Source: Dyadobacter soli (GTDB lineage: Bacteria; Bacteroidota; Bacteroidia; Cytophagales; Spirosomataceae). From it: a stretch of DNA of 64,000 nt. The DNA lies in contig NZ_FNAN01000028.1 of assembly GCF_900101885.1 (NCBI RefSeq), positions 43,159 through 107,158 of the forward strand, written 5' to 3'. Both the position numbers and the translations under genes were made by a program. Shown here piece after piece: positions 51,960 to 63,200 of the stretch (its first letter is position 1; the number at the start of each line of letters is the position of its first letter). The notes beneath the pieces were generated by a model. That model was not told where the DNA came from. It worked only from the letters and a program-made list of their open reading frames with translations, and did not search any database.

Positions 51960-51969
51960 AAAACATTTA

Positions 51970-51977
51970 TAGATTTG
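51970..51977 (+). promoter_or_regulatory. -7 element for tRNA-Pro
   Basis: TAGATTTG matches TAnnTTTG and lies 39 nt before the mature tRNA 5' end, giving a short 5' leader. Confidence 0.5.
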
Positions 51978-52016
51978 CAACCCCAAAGAACAGCCGTCAG
52001 GCCTTCTTAAAAAGTT

Positions 52017-52090
52017 CGGGATGTAGCGCAGCCCGGTAGCGCACTAGCATGGGGTGCTAGGGGTCGCAAGTTCGAATCTTGTCATCCCGA
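52017..52090 (+). tRNA. tRNA-Pro(GGG)
   Basis: Folds as a complete cloverleaf: acceptor stem CGGGATG/CATCCCG, D-arm GCGC...GCGC, anticodon stem CTAGC/GCTAG with loop ATGGGGT (anticodon GGG), a 5-nt variable loop, T-arm with TTCGAAT, discriminator A. The 3' CCA is not encoded. Its 3' half and following terminator are duplicated at 55067-55186. Confidence 0.95.
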
Positions 52091-52102
52091 CATTGATTAT
52101 CA

Positions 52103-52136
52103 GCCACTTACGATGAAAATTGTAAGTGGCTTTTTT
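52103..52136 (+). terminator. terminator of tRNA-Pro
   Basis: GCCACTTAC (52103-52111) pairs with GTAAGTGGC (52122-52130), followed by TTTTTT. Diverged copy at 55135-55168. Confidence 0.9.
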
Positions 52137-52388
52137 CTTAGGTCGAACATAGGTCGAACATTTTTCCTAAGAATCATTGAGTTTTTCTGAGTTCGTCCGA
52201 CTCATTTTCTCCAATTTTTAGACTTGACTTAGTTAACATAAGAAAAGTTATCCTGACCATCAGAAAAAGCGTAAATCTTTGGTTAACGTATCAACCATTT
52301 CAATCGGCAGCCAAGCTATTAGTTTCAGCTAAAAGACGTTTTATACGGTTATTTTTGAAATGGCATCTTAGATGTACAATTATCAATT

Positions 52389-52811
52389 ATGAAAAATTAT
52401 CTATTTTCAGTCATTTTGCTTATTGTTCTGGGTGCCTGCAAGAAGGATAGTCCGCAACCAGAGCCAGAGATTGAAGCCATTGTAGGCAAATGGAAGCTTA
52501 CAGCTTATGAAAAGATGGTAAATGGAACGAATAGCTGGGTTCCGACAGATAGGGGGCCACACTACATGGTTGTCAGATACGATGGGCTGATACTCGATTT
52601 GAATGGCTGTCCCAATTGTGCACCACGATCATATTATGTGAACGGGAAGCTTTTTGAAGTGAACCCTAAGGCAGAAATAAAAGCTAGTCTCAATTGTCCA
52701 TTGGTCGATTGTATTGGATGCGCTACATGGGATATGACTCAATCTGAAAATGAGCTTATCGTGACACACTGTGCCCCATCGAAGACAAGGTCAAAATACA
52801 TTCGAGAGTAA
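52389..52811 (+). CDS. lipocalin-like lipoprotein
   Basis: 140 residues: lipoprotein signal MKNYLFSVILLIVLGAC, a Pro/Glu spacer, and IVGKWKLTAYEKM, the start typical of small Bacteroidota lipocalin-like domains, followed by beta-strands ending in KTRSKYIRE. It has four internal Cys in a CPNCAP...CPLVDCIGC pattern that could form disulfides. Base composition is AT-rich compared with the chromosome outside the islet. Ligand unknown. Confidence 0.7.
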   Translation: MKNYLFSVILLIVLGACKKDSPQPEPEIEAIVGKWKLTAYEKMVNGTNSWVPTDRGPHYMVVRYDGLILDLNGCPNCAPRSYYVNGKLFEVNPKAEIKASLNCPLVDCIGCATWDMTQSENELIVTHCAPSKTRSKYIRE

Positions 52812-53610
52812 AATTAGCAGCACATGTCCATACCCACATTTATTAGTAGTTGTGAGCAGCGAATTGTCACAAGTAACCTTGCTCCGTGAGACACTTTCAT
52901 TTATTTACACCTGGCCGCCCCGGTTGACGCAACAACTGTATGTAAAATCTTAGACTATGCTGGCTGACGGTTCACCTATCAACCGGATTACATCCTGCTA
53001 GTGGTTCCTGCCACATATTCCCCAGGTTTTGTGAGACATCAAAATTCACAAATATTCAGAATTTACGATATTTAATTTTATCTATATATTTGAGACAGAG
53101 ACTGCGCTAAAATAGTTTGACTCCATGGTGCTTCCTGCACAATTCACAACAAGACAAGCGGTTAAGCTAAATTTAACTTATCTACATTTCATGAACTGCT
53201 GTCTGCTTAAGCCGTTATTTTCTAGTATAAGTACGCTGTCTGAAAGAGTAGCAATTTGATAGCGAATATCAGGAATTGGTATAAGCCCATGCCATATTCC
53301 AACATAGCGCGTATGGAAGGTCTTGCCTGTTACTCGATATTCCCAAGGCTGTTCCTCAGCTGGTCGACAAGTGTCTGACGAATCAGATGCCATGTTGAGG
53401 TTCTTCTTACAAATGGGCGCTTCCGGAACAACTCAAGACAGAGTTCAGCACAAATTGATGATGGCCGCTGCCAAAAAGAGAAAACTGGATGTAGTTTGTA
53501 AGAAAACATTATTATCTTTTCGAGCTAAATATCAGACTATCGAAGCTCAAAATTTCTTTTTGTTATTTCCCGTATTTCGGCACTATTAGATATAAACTAA
53601 CCAACACTTA
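52812..53610. other. AT-rich islet spacer
   Basis: About 800 nt with no intact gene. The only coding-like trace is the minus-strand fragment at 53178-53393. The rest is AT-rich and probably degenerate. Confidence 0.5.
53178..53393 (-). pseudogene. fragment resembling a secreted lipoprotein C-terminus
   Basis: 71 codons whose C-terminal 50 read like a beta-rich domain (WEYRVTGKTFHTRYVGIWHG, DIRYQIATLSDSVLILENN). The first 20 residues look unrelated and there is no signal peptide, so the 5' part seems lost. It could be chance coding in AT-rich DNA. Confidence 0.3.
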
Positions 53611-54990
53611 ATGAAATTAATTATTACTTGTCTCTTTATTTGCTTGGCAGGACTCGTTTTCGCTCAAAATTCAACCATTCCAATTCTACATACATCTTCT
53701 GACAGTCTGATCATGTATCTGGATGGACAAAAAGATGAATTCAATGGTGTTAATAAAATTGGCTCCCAGTTTAATTATAGCTTTGTAGTTACAACGGATT
53801 CATCTGTATTTGCGCTGGTGTCAAAATCTGACTCCATTTCTCTTATACTCAAACCTAAAAAGAATAGTGTTTTTAAAATTGTACGCGAATCCAAAGGAGA
53901 CACCGTAACCTGTATTTTTACTACACAGAAATATGTCAAACCCGCTACTTTCAGCGATAAATATAAAACAGATAATAACGGTAAGATCATTATCGAGATT
54001 CCGGAAGTTTATGAGTTGATGAATATTATCATCGCATTTACTGAATATGGTAAAACAGGTGTTATCAACAAGGAAACGGAATACTACAAAAAAGTAATTG
54101 CTCATTTTACGCCACATAAGAACGATGCGGTTGTGTCGACTGTCGATTCTTTGTTGAAAATAGCCCCCGCCTTTTACTATTACTATTTGAAAATGGATAG
54201 TTATGCTTTTGTGTTTTCTGGAAACAAAATCATCAATGGAGGCGTGTATGACCGTCCTGGCGGGGGAGAAAGAAATGAGTTAGAATATTATATCCCGGCA
54301 TTGCAGGCATTTGCTATAAAATCGGATTTCAGAGGATTTTATAAACGCCAGTCAAATTACTATTCAGAACTCAAAAAAGATTACACCAATAGCATCAATA
54401 TAGCCAGTATGAAAGATTGGCTGGGAAAACAGTTTCCCACGACCAGGTATTCGGCTACAAAAGTAATTTTTTCTCCTTTGGTTGGATGGAATCAATCTGC
54501 CAGTTTTTTTAGTGATAATGGCTTTACAGAAGCACATGCACATGTTAATTTTCCTTTTGTAAACCAGGACGGTAAAAAGTTACCAGCCGATATACTGAAA
54601 GGTCAACGCATGAAAATTGCATTCACCGAAATTAACCATGGGTACATTAATCCGGAAGCAGAGAAATACAGAAAAATAATCGACAGTGCATTCAAAGATT
54701 TATCCAAATGGACTACGATAGGTAAACCGTCTCCCACATATATTACTCCCCTGACTTGCTTTGAAGAATACATGAATTGGGGACTGGTTACGCTGTATTA
54801 TTTAGATATTTTTGATAAAAAATCGTTTGATATGCTCAATATGGGAAATGAAAAAACGATGATCGAACTGCTTGGCTTTCAACGATTTAAAGAATTCAAT
54901 GAAGAACTGTTGCGCTTGTACAGAAATAAAAAACCAAGTCAAACTGTTGCGGATTTGTATCCTGCTATTATCGAGTGGGCAGCCAAATGA
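53611..54990 (+). CDS. secreted protein, possibly DUF4932-like
   Basis: 459 residues with signal peptide MKLIITCLFICLAGLVFA. A beta-rich N-terminal domain (about 20-140) precedes a helical domain. A central FTEINHGYINPEAEKYR segment (about 335-351) could be a metal-binding Glu/His pair of the type I recall for DUF4932 proteins; there is no HExxH. Later PTYITPLTCFEEYMNWGLVTLYY and a helical tail. Codon use is visibly AT-rich, consistent with the surrounding islet being acquired. Function unknown; peptidase-like is only a guess. Confidence 0.6.
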   Translation: MKLIITCLFICLAGLVFAQNSTIPILHTSSDSLIMYLDGQKDEFNGVNKIGSQFNYSFVVTTDSSVFALVSKSDSISLILKPKKNSVFKIVRESKGDTVTCIFTTQKYVKPATFSDKYKTDNNGKIIIEIPEVYELMNIIIAFTEYGKTGVINKETEYYKKVIAHFTPHKNDAVVSTVDSLLKIAPAFYYYYLKMDSYAFVFSGNKIINGGVYDRPGGGERNELEYYIPALQAFAIKSDFRGFYKRQSNYYSELKKDYTNSINIASMKDWLGKQFPTTRYSATKVIFSPLVGWNQSASFFSDNGFTEAHAHVNFPFVNQDGKKLPADILKGQRMKIAFTEINHGYINPEAEKYRKIIDSAFKDLSKWTTIGKPSPTYITPLTCFEEYMNWGLVTLYYLDIFDKKSFDMLNMGNEKTMIELLGFQRFKEFNEELLRLYRNKKPSQTVADLYPAIIEWAAK

Positions 54991-55315
54991 GAGACAATTA
55001 AATACTAATAAGTGTTTAAGGCTTTTTAGCGTCGAGTTATGTGATTCAACGCTGCCCAGTCGGTTTTGGGGTGCCAGGAGTCGCAAGCGGCCGCCGCGCG
55101 GTTCGAATCATGCCATCCCGACATTGAAAATCAACCACTTACAACCAAGAGTTGTAGGTGGCTTTTTTCGTTAGATCGAACATTCCTTATCCAATCGACA
55201 TGCACTCGAATTAATTCTAAAAATATTAACACCCCGGTTCGATTGTTCCTTCTCTAACAATGTCTCAGATTTACATCCTGAATAACCAACGCCTCTATTT
55301 ATCCATTTCCATTTA
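54991..55315. other. right islet boundary and RR1 leader
   Basis: 325 nt holding the right att-like repeat with the decayed tRNA 3' half (55067-55126) and its terminator, then about 130 nt of leader for the first response regulator. No ORF. Confidence 0.6.
55135..55168 (+). terminator. diverged copy of the tRNA-Pro terminator
   Basis: CCACTTACAAC pairs with GTTGTAGGTGG (one G-T pair), followed by CTTTTTT. Part of the right islet repeat. Confidence 0.8.
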
Positions 55316-55960
55316 ATGGAACGCATCGTAATTATTGACAGTCAAACCATTGTAAGAATCGGATTTGTATCGCTATTCCTCGAACAGTTCCCAGGCTCCC
55401 AGATCATCGAATGCTTTTCGCTGGACGAAGGCCTTCCCTATCTCACCAGGGACATCGCAGATCTGATTATCCTCGACCTTAAACCGAAAGAAATCAAAAG
55501 ATTAGCTGCATTTACCAAGGGCAATCGCGGGGCGAAAAAGCCGAAAATCCTCATTTACAGCTCCATGGACGAGGAGAAATATGCATTGCAATCCCTGCAA
55601 TGGGGTGCGGAGGGATTTCTGCCCAAAGAAGCCACCCGCACCGAACACCTCAATGCGATCAGGGCGATAAGCTGCGGACAGCGGTACGTGAGTCCGAAAA
55701 TACAGCAACAGCTGTTTGCCCAGATGGTCTCCGAACCTTCGCCGGTAGCGCCGGGCAAAAACGAAAAACTGTCCGATCTCGAAAGTGACGTCGCCCGGCT
55801 TTTAATGAAAGGTATGGCCGTGCCCGAAATCGCAGAACGCCTTTCCACGGACATTGCGGCCATCAAATCCGTCAAAAACAGCGTCTTTGCCAAAACCGGC
55901 GCGGGCAAGACGCTCGAAGAGGTCCAGCAGCTGAACCAGCAAAGGCAGGAATCTTGTTAG
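55316..55960 (+). CDS. NarL/LuxR-type response regulator (first of two)
   Basis: 214 residues. Receiver domain: acidic start VIIDSQTIVRIGF, phospho-accepting Asp54 in LIILDLKPKE, Ser in ILIYSSMDEEKYALQSL, Lys in GFLPKEATR. The output domain is a LuxR HTH (LSDLESDVARLLMKGMAVPEIAERLSTDIAAIKSVKNSVFAKTGAG). Only one acidic residue precedes the usual DD pair (IIDSQ), so metal binding may be altered. No histidine kinase adjoins. About 200 nt separate it from the second, similar regulator, which has its own -7 element. Confidence 0.88.
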   Translation: MERIVIIDSQTIVRIGFVSLFLEQFPGSQIIECFSLDEGLPYLTRDIADLIILDLKPKEIKRLAAFTKGNRGAKKPKILIYSSMDEEKYALQSLQWGAEGFLPKEATRTEHLNAIRAISCGQRYVSPKIQQQLFAQMVSEPSPVAPGKNEKLSDLESDVARLLMKGMAVPEIAERLSTDIAAIKSVKNSVFAKTGAGKTLEEVQQLNQQRQESC

Positions 55961-56045
55961 CGCCCCCGCTGATTTGTCGCGAAAATTCTACTTGCAAAAG
56001 TTTTCACCGGTTACATATTAAAAGCTGCAAAAATCGAAATAGTTC

Positions 56046-56053
56046 TATATTTG
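56046..56053 (+). promoter_or_regulatory. -7 element for the second response regulator
   Basis: TATATTTG matches TAnnTTTG, 112 nt before the ATG at 56166. It separates transcription of the two regulators. Confidence 0.45.
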
Positions 56054-56165
56054 CAGGCACGCAAAACGCCATCGAGCTCAACCTGCATGGTCGGGTAAGA
56101 CCGGCTCATTCTGCAATTGATCAAAACTTCACCCCTCTTCAAGAATTCTATCCCCAGTTCGGACG

Positions 56166-56798
56166 ATGTTAAAAGTACATATTATTGATGATCACGAGGT
56201 TGTAAGAATGGGGATGAAAATGGTACTGAGCGATTCATTCCCCGATGTGCTCGTCTCCGATTCCACGACATTTCCGGAAGGGCTGGCCACGATTGCTATT
56301 GAGCCATTCGACCTGATCGTACTCGACATCAATGTTCCGGGCGGGGAAGAAACCAAAATGGTAGATCTGATCAGGCTGCACCAGCCGGATATTAAAATAC
56401 TCGTTTTCAGCGCATTGGACGAGGAAAAACATGCATTACGCTATTTACAGGCGGGTGCTAATGGTTTTTTGCACAAAAATTCAGGTAAAGACCAGTATGA
56501 GGCGGCCATCAAATCGGTGCTGCGTAACGACCGCTACCTGAGCTCTTCCATGCAGCAGGAATTGCTGAGCCGCGTGGTGCAGCGCCGCTCCCTCACTTCC
56601 CTTAAAACACTCGAAAGCCTCTCCAACCGCGAAATCCAGATCGCGAAAATGATCGTCGAAGGCAAATGGACGAAGGAAATTGCGACCATTCTCGGCCTGA
56701 AAGAGAACACGATCAGCACATTCAAAAAGAAAATTTTCGAGAAAACCGGCGTCTCCAATGCCATCGAACTAGCCAAGAAATTCAACGAGGCTTATTGA
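56166..56798 (+). CDS. NarL/LuxR-type response regulator (second of two)
   Basis: 210 residues. Receiver: VHIIDDHEVVRMGMKM (full acidic pair), phospho-accepting Asp54 in LIVLDINVPGGEE, Ser in ILVFSALDEEKHALRYL, Lys in GFLHKNSGKD. LuxR HTH: LESLSNREIQIAKMIVEGKWTKEIATILGLKENTISTFKKKIFEKTGVSN. It resembles the regulator upstream and probably arose from the same duplication. The giant secreted protein gene follows after a 462-nt gap, so control of it is a possibility only. Confidence 0.92.
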   Translation: MLKVHIIDDHEVVRMGMKMVLSDSFPDVLVSDSTTFPEGLATIAIEPFDLIVLDINVPGGEETKMVDLIRLHQPDIKILVFSALDEEKHALRYLQAGANGFLHKNSGKDQYEAAIKSVLRNDRYLSSSMQQELLSRVVQRRSLTSLKTLESLSNREIQIAKMIVEGKWTKEIATILGLKENTISTFKKKIFEKTGVSNAIELAKKFNEAY

Positions 56799-57260
56799 TT
56801 TATCTCCCCTAAAAAATCGGTACTTTCTATAATCCGGGTTATAATCATAGCCCGGCGGAATGCCCGTTGCCTTTCAATTCCTTCCCCGCAATTCCTGCTT
56901 TCCCTCCGACAGCAAAACCGTTGCAAGAGATCTTTTCTCTTCAAATAATAGAAGTAATTCTATCGATAATCGATCGCCGACTTCTATCTATTTCTATATA
57001 GCCTGATCTAGTTTTGATGCCGAGATCAAACAGCTCATGCACCCATTTCTTCGATAGCCAATCACCATGCCGCTAATACCCGGCAATGCAATTCACCCGA
57101 AAATTCTGACTCCACCTGAATCCATATCAATCCATTGAAATGCCTGTTTTCTGACGCACTTGCACACACGGTTTCCTTAAATGTCCCACCCAAAACCCCG
57201 ATGCCTATGACAAAATAAAAGCAGTCTCAAATCCATTTGTTCATTCAAAATCAAACGATT
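56799..57260. other. intergenic region upstream of the giant repeat protein
   Basis: 462 nt without a credible ORF. Hairpins: CCGGGTTAT/ATAGCCCGG at 56834-56855 (4-nt loop, one G-T pair) and ATAGAAGT/ACTTCTAT at 56948-56987 enclosing tandem ATCGAT at 56962-56974. No clean TAnnTTTG. Confidence 0.5.
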
Positions 57261-60200
57261 ATGCAAAAACAACTATTAATGTTTTTGGCATTGTTCGCTG
57301 TGGTCTGCTTTGGGGCACAGGGGCAAAACCAAACATCAATTTCTGCGAATGCGACTATCCCCGAAACCAATGCGGTCACGGATAAATTTCAAAGTGGCCA
57401 GGTTCGGGCATTTGCAGAAAACAAAGGCCAGATCATCGACATCGGCGGTAAGGCTAACAAAAATGTCAGGTATCTTTTGAATATGCCGGGGCTCAATGTA
57501 CAGTTGCGCCAGACGGGTTTCAGCTACGACACCTATAAAGTACAGTCCGCGGGCGGGAAAGTCAGCCGTAAATACCATCGCGTGGACATTGAACTGGAAG
57601 GTGCTAACCCGGCAGCGAAAATCGTCGCGGCCAAACCCGCAGGCGGCACCCAGAACGTGATTAACGAACGGGGTGATTTCCTGGGCATACGCCAGTTCGA
57701 ACAGGTTACCTACCGCGACATTTATCCGGGTATCGACCTGGAATTCGTAGCGGGCCAGGGTAACGGGAAACCGGTGGAGTACAACTTCATTGTACATCCG
57801 GGCGCCGATGCATCCGCGATCAAAATGCGCTATAAAGGTGCCGATAAGATGGCATTGCAAAATGGAAAAATCGTCATGAACCTGCGCCATGGAAAGCTCA
57901 GCGAACAAATCCCTGCAAGCTGGCTGGCCCAGACGAAAAAAGCGGTAAAAGTGGGATACAGGTCGCTTGATAGCGATTTGTTCGCGTTTAATGTTCCGGC
58001 TTATGACAAAAGCAAAACGCTGGTGATCGACCCGACTCCTAATGTGGAATGGGCTACTTACTACGGTGGTACAGGTGACGAACAGATCCGCTCGGTAGCG
58101 ACCGACCCGGATGGAAACATCTATGTGACCGGTACCACCACGAGTACCAGCAACATCGCCACAGCCGGAACGTCGCAGACAGCGCTTGGCGGCGATATCG
58201 ACATTTTCGTTGCCAAATTCAACAGCAATGGTGTGCGTCAATGGGGAACATACTATGGAGGCGCCGGCAAGGATGAAGGTAACAGCATTACCTATTCCAA
58301 CGGCCAGGTATATATCGCCGGAGAAACGATCAGTGCCGGTATGGCAACTGCCGGCGCATTTCAGGATAGTCCGGGTCCCAATGGGGTTGGAATCAATTCT
58401 ATCATAGCGCGGTTCAACGTCGCTACAGGTAACCGAAACTGGGCGACCTACTACGGCGGCGGCATTACTTCATTCGCCAGCCGGATAAGCGTCGACGCGA
58501 ACGGAAATATCTTCGTTTTAGGCGGGACTGCCGTAAACCTCTTTCCGCTTTCGTCCTGCGCGCCGGGCAATATTGCAACGGCCGGAACGTACCGTCAGGG
58601 AAACGGATGTACTAACAGCTGGCTCGCTAAATTCAACTCCGCGGGGGCTAGGCTATGGGGAACTTTTGTGGCCGGTTCGGATCTCAAAGCGATCGCGAGC
58701 AGAAGCAGCTACGCATTGGACGTAGATGCTGCCGGAAACGTATATGTGGGCGGATCTACGGCACTCAGTGCCACCTACGATGCTTCACTCGCATTCGGCG
58801 TCGGCGAAGGCACGGCCATTACCACCGACCGCGGTTACCTGATGAAGTTCAACACCAACGGCGGCCGGGTTTGGGGCAGATTCTACGATGGAACCTTCAC
58901 CGATCTGAAAGTAGACGAAGCGAATAACCGCATCCAGACAGTCGGTTACACCACTAGTGCGACGGGCATTGCCTCTACGGGTGCTTACAAAACGACCAAA
59001 GTCCCCGCAACCGACGGTTTCTGGGTAACCTTCGACATGGCCGGGCATTACCAGAAAGGTACTTACCTGGGTGGCCAGGGCCTCACCTACGGGATGGGGG
59101 TAAAGGTGGATAATACCGGCGATGTGATCGTAGCCGGGCACAGTACCGCTGCCGGCAACGAACTATCCACCAATTGCAGCTTCCAGACGAGTCCGGCGGG
59201 CAATGTGGATGCGTTCATCAACAAATTCAGCGCGTCGTCAGGCCAGCGTATCTGGGGCACCTACTATGGAGGCCCGGGATTCGACTATACCGGTTATGTG
59301 TCACCCGGCGGGACCTTCGGGATGGACCCGGCTTTCTCTTCCCCGCTGGCTATTACGGAGGGTAACAAACCTGTTTTGGCAGGTTACTCGGGTGCGGGAA
59401 GCCCTAACCTGGCTACCGAAGGGTCGCACCAGCGGACGCATGGCGGCGCCACCGATGGCTGGATTGCCAAATTCAACACGGGCGAGCTACCTGCGGGATT
59501 TGCCGTAGCTTCCTCTTCATTGAGCCCGATGTCGCAAAATGCCTGTATCCTCGGTATTCCGGGTATTATTACAGGTAATGCGGTGGGCGCAACGGCCCCT
59601 GCGAATTACAGTAGAAAGCTGTTCTACCAGTGGCAGTCGTCCTCATCGGCTTCCGGTCCGTGGACAGACCTGGCGGGCGAGGTTTTCAAAGACCTGCAAC
59701 CGCTCGCCTCGCAGAGCACAACCTACTATCGTCGTTTGGTAAGGGTCAATACTGATTACTGTAACCAAATCACGGTCGATTCTTCACAGGCCGCGACCGT
59801 GCAGATCAACGCGAATGCCTCGCCGATCGCCAATGCCGATGGCCCGCAATGGTATGTCTGCGGAGCAGGTTCCAACACAGTTGCTTTGAATGGCGCCGCA
59901 ACAGGCGGTACGCCTTCTTATGCTTACCAATGGTATGAAGGAAGCACCAGCAATGGCACACCCCTGGCGACCACCGGCGCATGGACAACCCCTGCCATTA
60001 CCCGCGCGACTACCTACACATTGCAGGTAACCGACGCAGCGGGCTGCGTGGACATCGACCAGGTAACGGTTGTTCCCGCCATTGCCAATGCGGGTGCCGA
60101 CAAATCCATCTGCCAGGGTGCAGGCGGGGTACAAATCGGCACGGAGCCGGTGGCTAGCCCGTCGGTACAATACACCTGGTCGGTGGTTTCAGGCGGCGCG

Positions 60201-63200
60201 CTTTCTACTTTGAGCTGTACTACCTGTGCCCAGCCCATCGCCAACCCGGCTGTTGCAACCACTTACCGTTTGACGGTAACCGTAACCCGCAAGGGAGGAG
60301 CTACCTGTACATCTTTCGACGATGTGATCGTAACGCCGATCACCGCGCCGGGTAACACGCTGGCATTCGCAGGTGCGGACAGGACCGTTTGTAAAAACAC
60401 CACCATTACCATTGGCGGCACAGCGGACAACACTTATGCTTATACCTGGACTCCGGGCCAATATTTATCGGCCTCCCAGGTTGCTAACCCCGTTTACAGC
60501 TCGGGAACCGCGCTGGTTACCGGCGGATATACCAATTACACCGTATCGGCAGTAAAAGCGGGTTGCACATTCACCGACGAAGTGAAAGTATACTCGATCA
60601 ACAACCGCATTACGGATCAGGACGAATTGAATTGCGGCCCGATGTGGAGCACCCATCTCGACGAAGAGAATGCCCCGGGCGCGGTGTACACTTGGAGCGT
60701 TGTTTCCGGAAACGGTGTGATATTGCAGACGGCCAAAGAAGGCAGGAACGCCTACCTCAAAAGCAACAGCGGTGTCACCAGATTCCGTCGTACGGTCACG
60801 CTGAACAGCGTTTCCTGTATTGCCGAACTCGATGTGGAACCTTGTACGGTTGGTCCAGCATGTGATTTCGACATCGTAACGCTGTCAGATCAGGCTTGTC
60901 CTAAAGTGTTCGGCCCACTGGCTGCATTAAAGCTGGGTACTACACTTCCTGCTTCGGACTATAACTTCTCATGGAGCCCCGCCAACCTGGTGGACAATGC
61001 CCATGCTGCGGTCGTAAACATTACTTCTACCGCGCCGGCTACCATTACCGTTACGGTGACCAACAAGTACGATGCATCCATCACTTGCCAGGAGTCTATC
61101 GTGATCAACCCGCCGGGATGGTCGCTGCCGATATTTGTTGCACCGGACAAATATACTTGCCCGGGCACCTCGATCCAGATCGGCGGCACGCCGGTCTCCG
61201 GATTCACCTACGCCTGGACACCCGATCAGGCATTGAGCGCCATCAACATCGCCAATCCGGTTGCCAATGTGACTTCAACCAAGGCGTTTTATGTGGAGAT
61301 CAAAGAAACTGCATCGGGATGTGTGAACAAAGACACGGTTAACGTAGTCGTTCCGCCTGCGCCCGTGGCCAATGCCGGAAACGACCGTGCAGTTTGTAAC
61401 GGTTCTACCGTAACACTGGGCTCCCCTGCTCCTGCGGGAACCAACTGGGTGTACTCGTGGGAACCATCCAACACGGCATGGACCAACGGCACCGGGCCAA
61501 CCGATGCGCAACCACAGGTTCAATTCGCGTTCTCTACGCCGCAATCTTATATCCTCACCGTAACAGACCCATTGACCGGCTGTATGGACAAGGATACTGT
61601 GGTGTTGAGAAATACGGTGACTACCGGAGAATATGCCGGTAATGCATTAGCTACCTGCCAGGGTGTAGCTGCGCAACTCGGCCGCGAAGCGGAGCCATTT
61701 GCGCAATATGAATGGTTTATGGCTGATGGCGTTACGCCTGCAACCGGTTTGAGCTGCATTACCTGTGCCAACCCGATTGTAACAAACCCCGCGCTTACCA
61801 CGACTTACACTGTCAAAGTGAGCTACCCGGGCTGTAACACGCCGATGACCGACCAGGTGACACTTACTGTGAACCCGGTACAAGGTTTGGAATTGATTGA
61901 TAAAAATGTCTGCCCTGCCGGCCCGATCGCGATCGGTTACGGATCAGCGGGCAACCCTGCCGCTCCTGCTGGCGCTACCTATTCATGGGCGCCTGCAGCA
62001 GGCCTGAGCAGCGCAACAGTCGCTAACCCGACCGCTACCGTTACGCAGGAACGCATTTACACTGTCACTGTAACACTGCCGAGCGGCTGTATTTTCACAG
62101 ACGAGGTAAAAGTGAGCCCTTCTGCCAATGCAGGTTCTGATGCCGTACTTTGCCCGGGCGAGTCTACGACCGTAGGCACACCGGCCATCGCAGGCGCTAC
62201 CTACTCGTGGACAGGCGCAGGCATCGTAGGCGCAGCCAACGTAGCCCAGCCGACCGTGAAGCCAACGACGACCACGACCTATACCGTGAGCGTGACTTTG
62301 AATGGCTGTACCACGACCGACCAGGTAGTGGTAACGGTGAACTCACCTGCTGATTTTGCGATCACCGGTAACACTGCGATTTGCGAAGGCGGCGTAGCAA
62401 CCTTGTCATTGGCCGGTACCGCTCCTGCGAATACCACATGGCAATGGAGCCCGCTCGCGGGTGTAGCAAGTCCTAATGCTACTGCTACCACCGTTGCTGC
62501 CGGCTCTACCCAGACTTACCGTCTGACGCAGACCAACCTGAACACGGGTTGCAGCAATTACAAGGAAGTAGTAGTGGTGGTTAATCCAAACACCATTGCC
62601 GCTACGGTTGACAATGTTGCCCTTTGCCAGGGCACATCGGCCGCATTGCCTTTGAATGTAACCTCGTCGGGTAACTACTCGTACGTTTGGGCTCCTTCTG
62701 TGGGTCTTTCGAATGCATTCGTTGCCAATCCTACCGTTACGACCGGTTCGCCAAGAACTTATACGGTTACGGTAACCGACAACACCAGCCAATGCCAGTT
62801 GGTGAAACAGGTGAATGTGGCTATCAACGCCCCTGAGGCATGTTTTGCACCGGTAACCCTTACCGGTAATGTATTCCACGATGCCAATGCATTGAAAGAT
62901 GTGACCGTCAACAGCACAGCCACCGACCCGTCTATCCCGACTGGTTTGTATGTGACTTTGGTGGATAACACCGGCGCGGCTGTGAAAACAGTGCCTGTGA
63001 ATGCAGATGGCACTTATGATTTCGGTGTAACTAATCCTGGTGATTACAGCATCGTATTGCACCAGACTTCGACCGGTTCTACCGTGCCAAGCCTTCCTGC
63101 GGGATGGGTGAACACAGGCGAGAACCTCGGTGCGGGCGTGGGTAGCGATGCAGCTGTAAACGGTATTCTCACCGGCGTAACCGTTGCGGGTACCAATGTG

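Larger units (their letters stand above)
52050..55186. mobile_element. decayed tRNA-Pro genomic islet bounded by att-like direct repeats
   Basis: Left repeat 52050-52161 (tRNA anticodon loop to 3' end, terminator, and a tandem AGGTCGAACAT at 52140-52161). Right repeat 55067-55186 carries the same order with mismatches: TGGGGTGCCAGGAGTCGCAAG, TTCGAATCATGCCATCCCGACATTG, terminator, AGATCGAACAT. Between them is AT-rich DNA unlike its neighbours, with two secreted-protein genes and a gene fragment. No integrase is left. A GC-rich 13-nt insertion (CGGCCGCCGCGCG) interrupts the T-arm of the right copy. Integration at tRNA 3' ends is the known habit of tyrosine recombinases. Confidence 0.7.

Noticed and set aside
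52140..52389. Residual integrase gene between tRNA-Pro and the first islet gene
   Set aside because: No frame of useful length and no tyrosine-recombinase motif (RHxxR or the catalytic Tyr) is visible.
55067..55126. Second tRNA-Pro gene
   Set aside because: Only the 3' half matches, with mismatches and a 13-nt insertion in the T-arm; it cannot fold, so it is treated as an att remnant.
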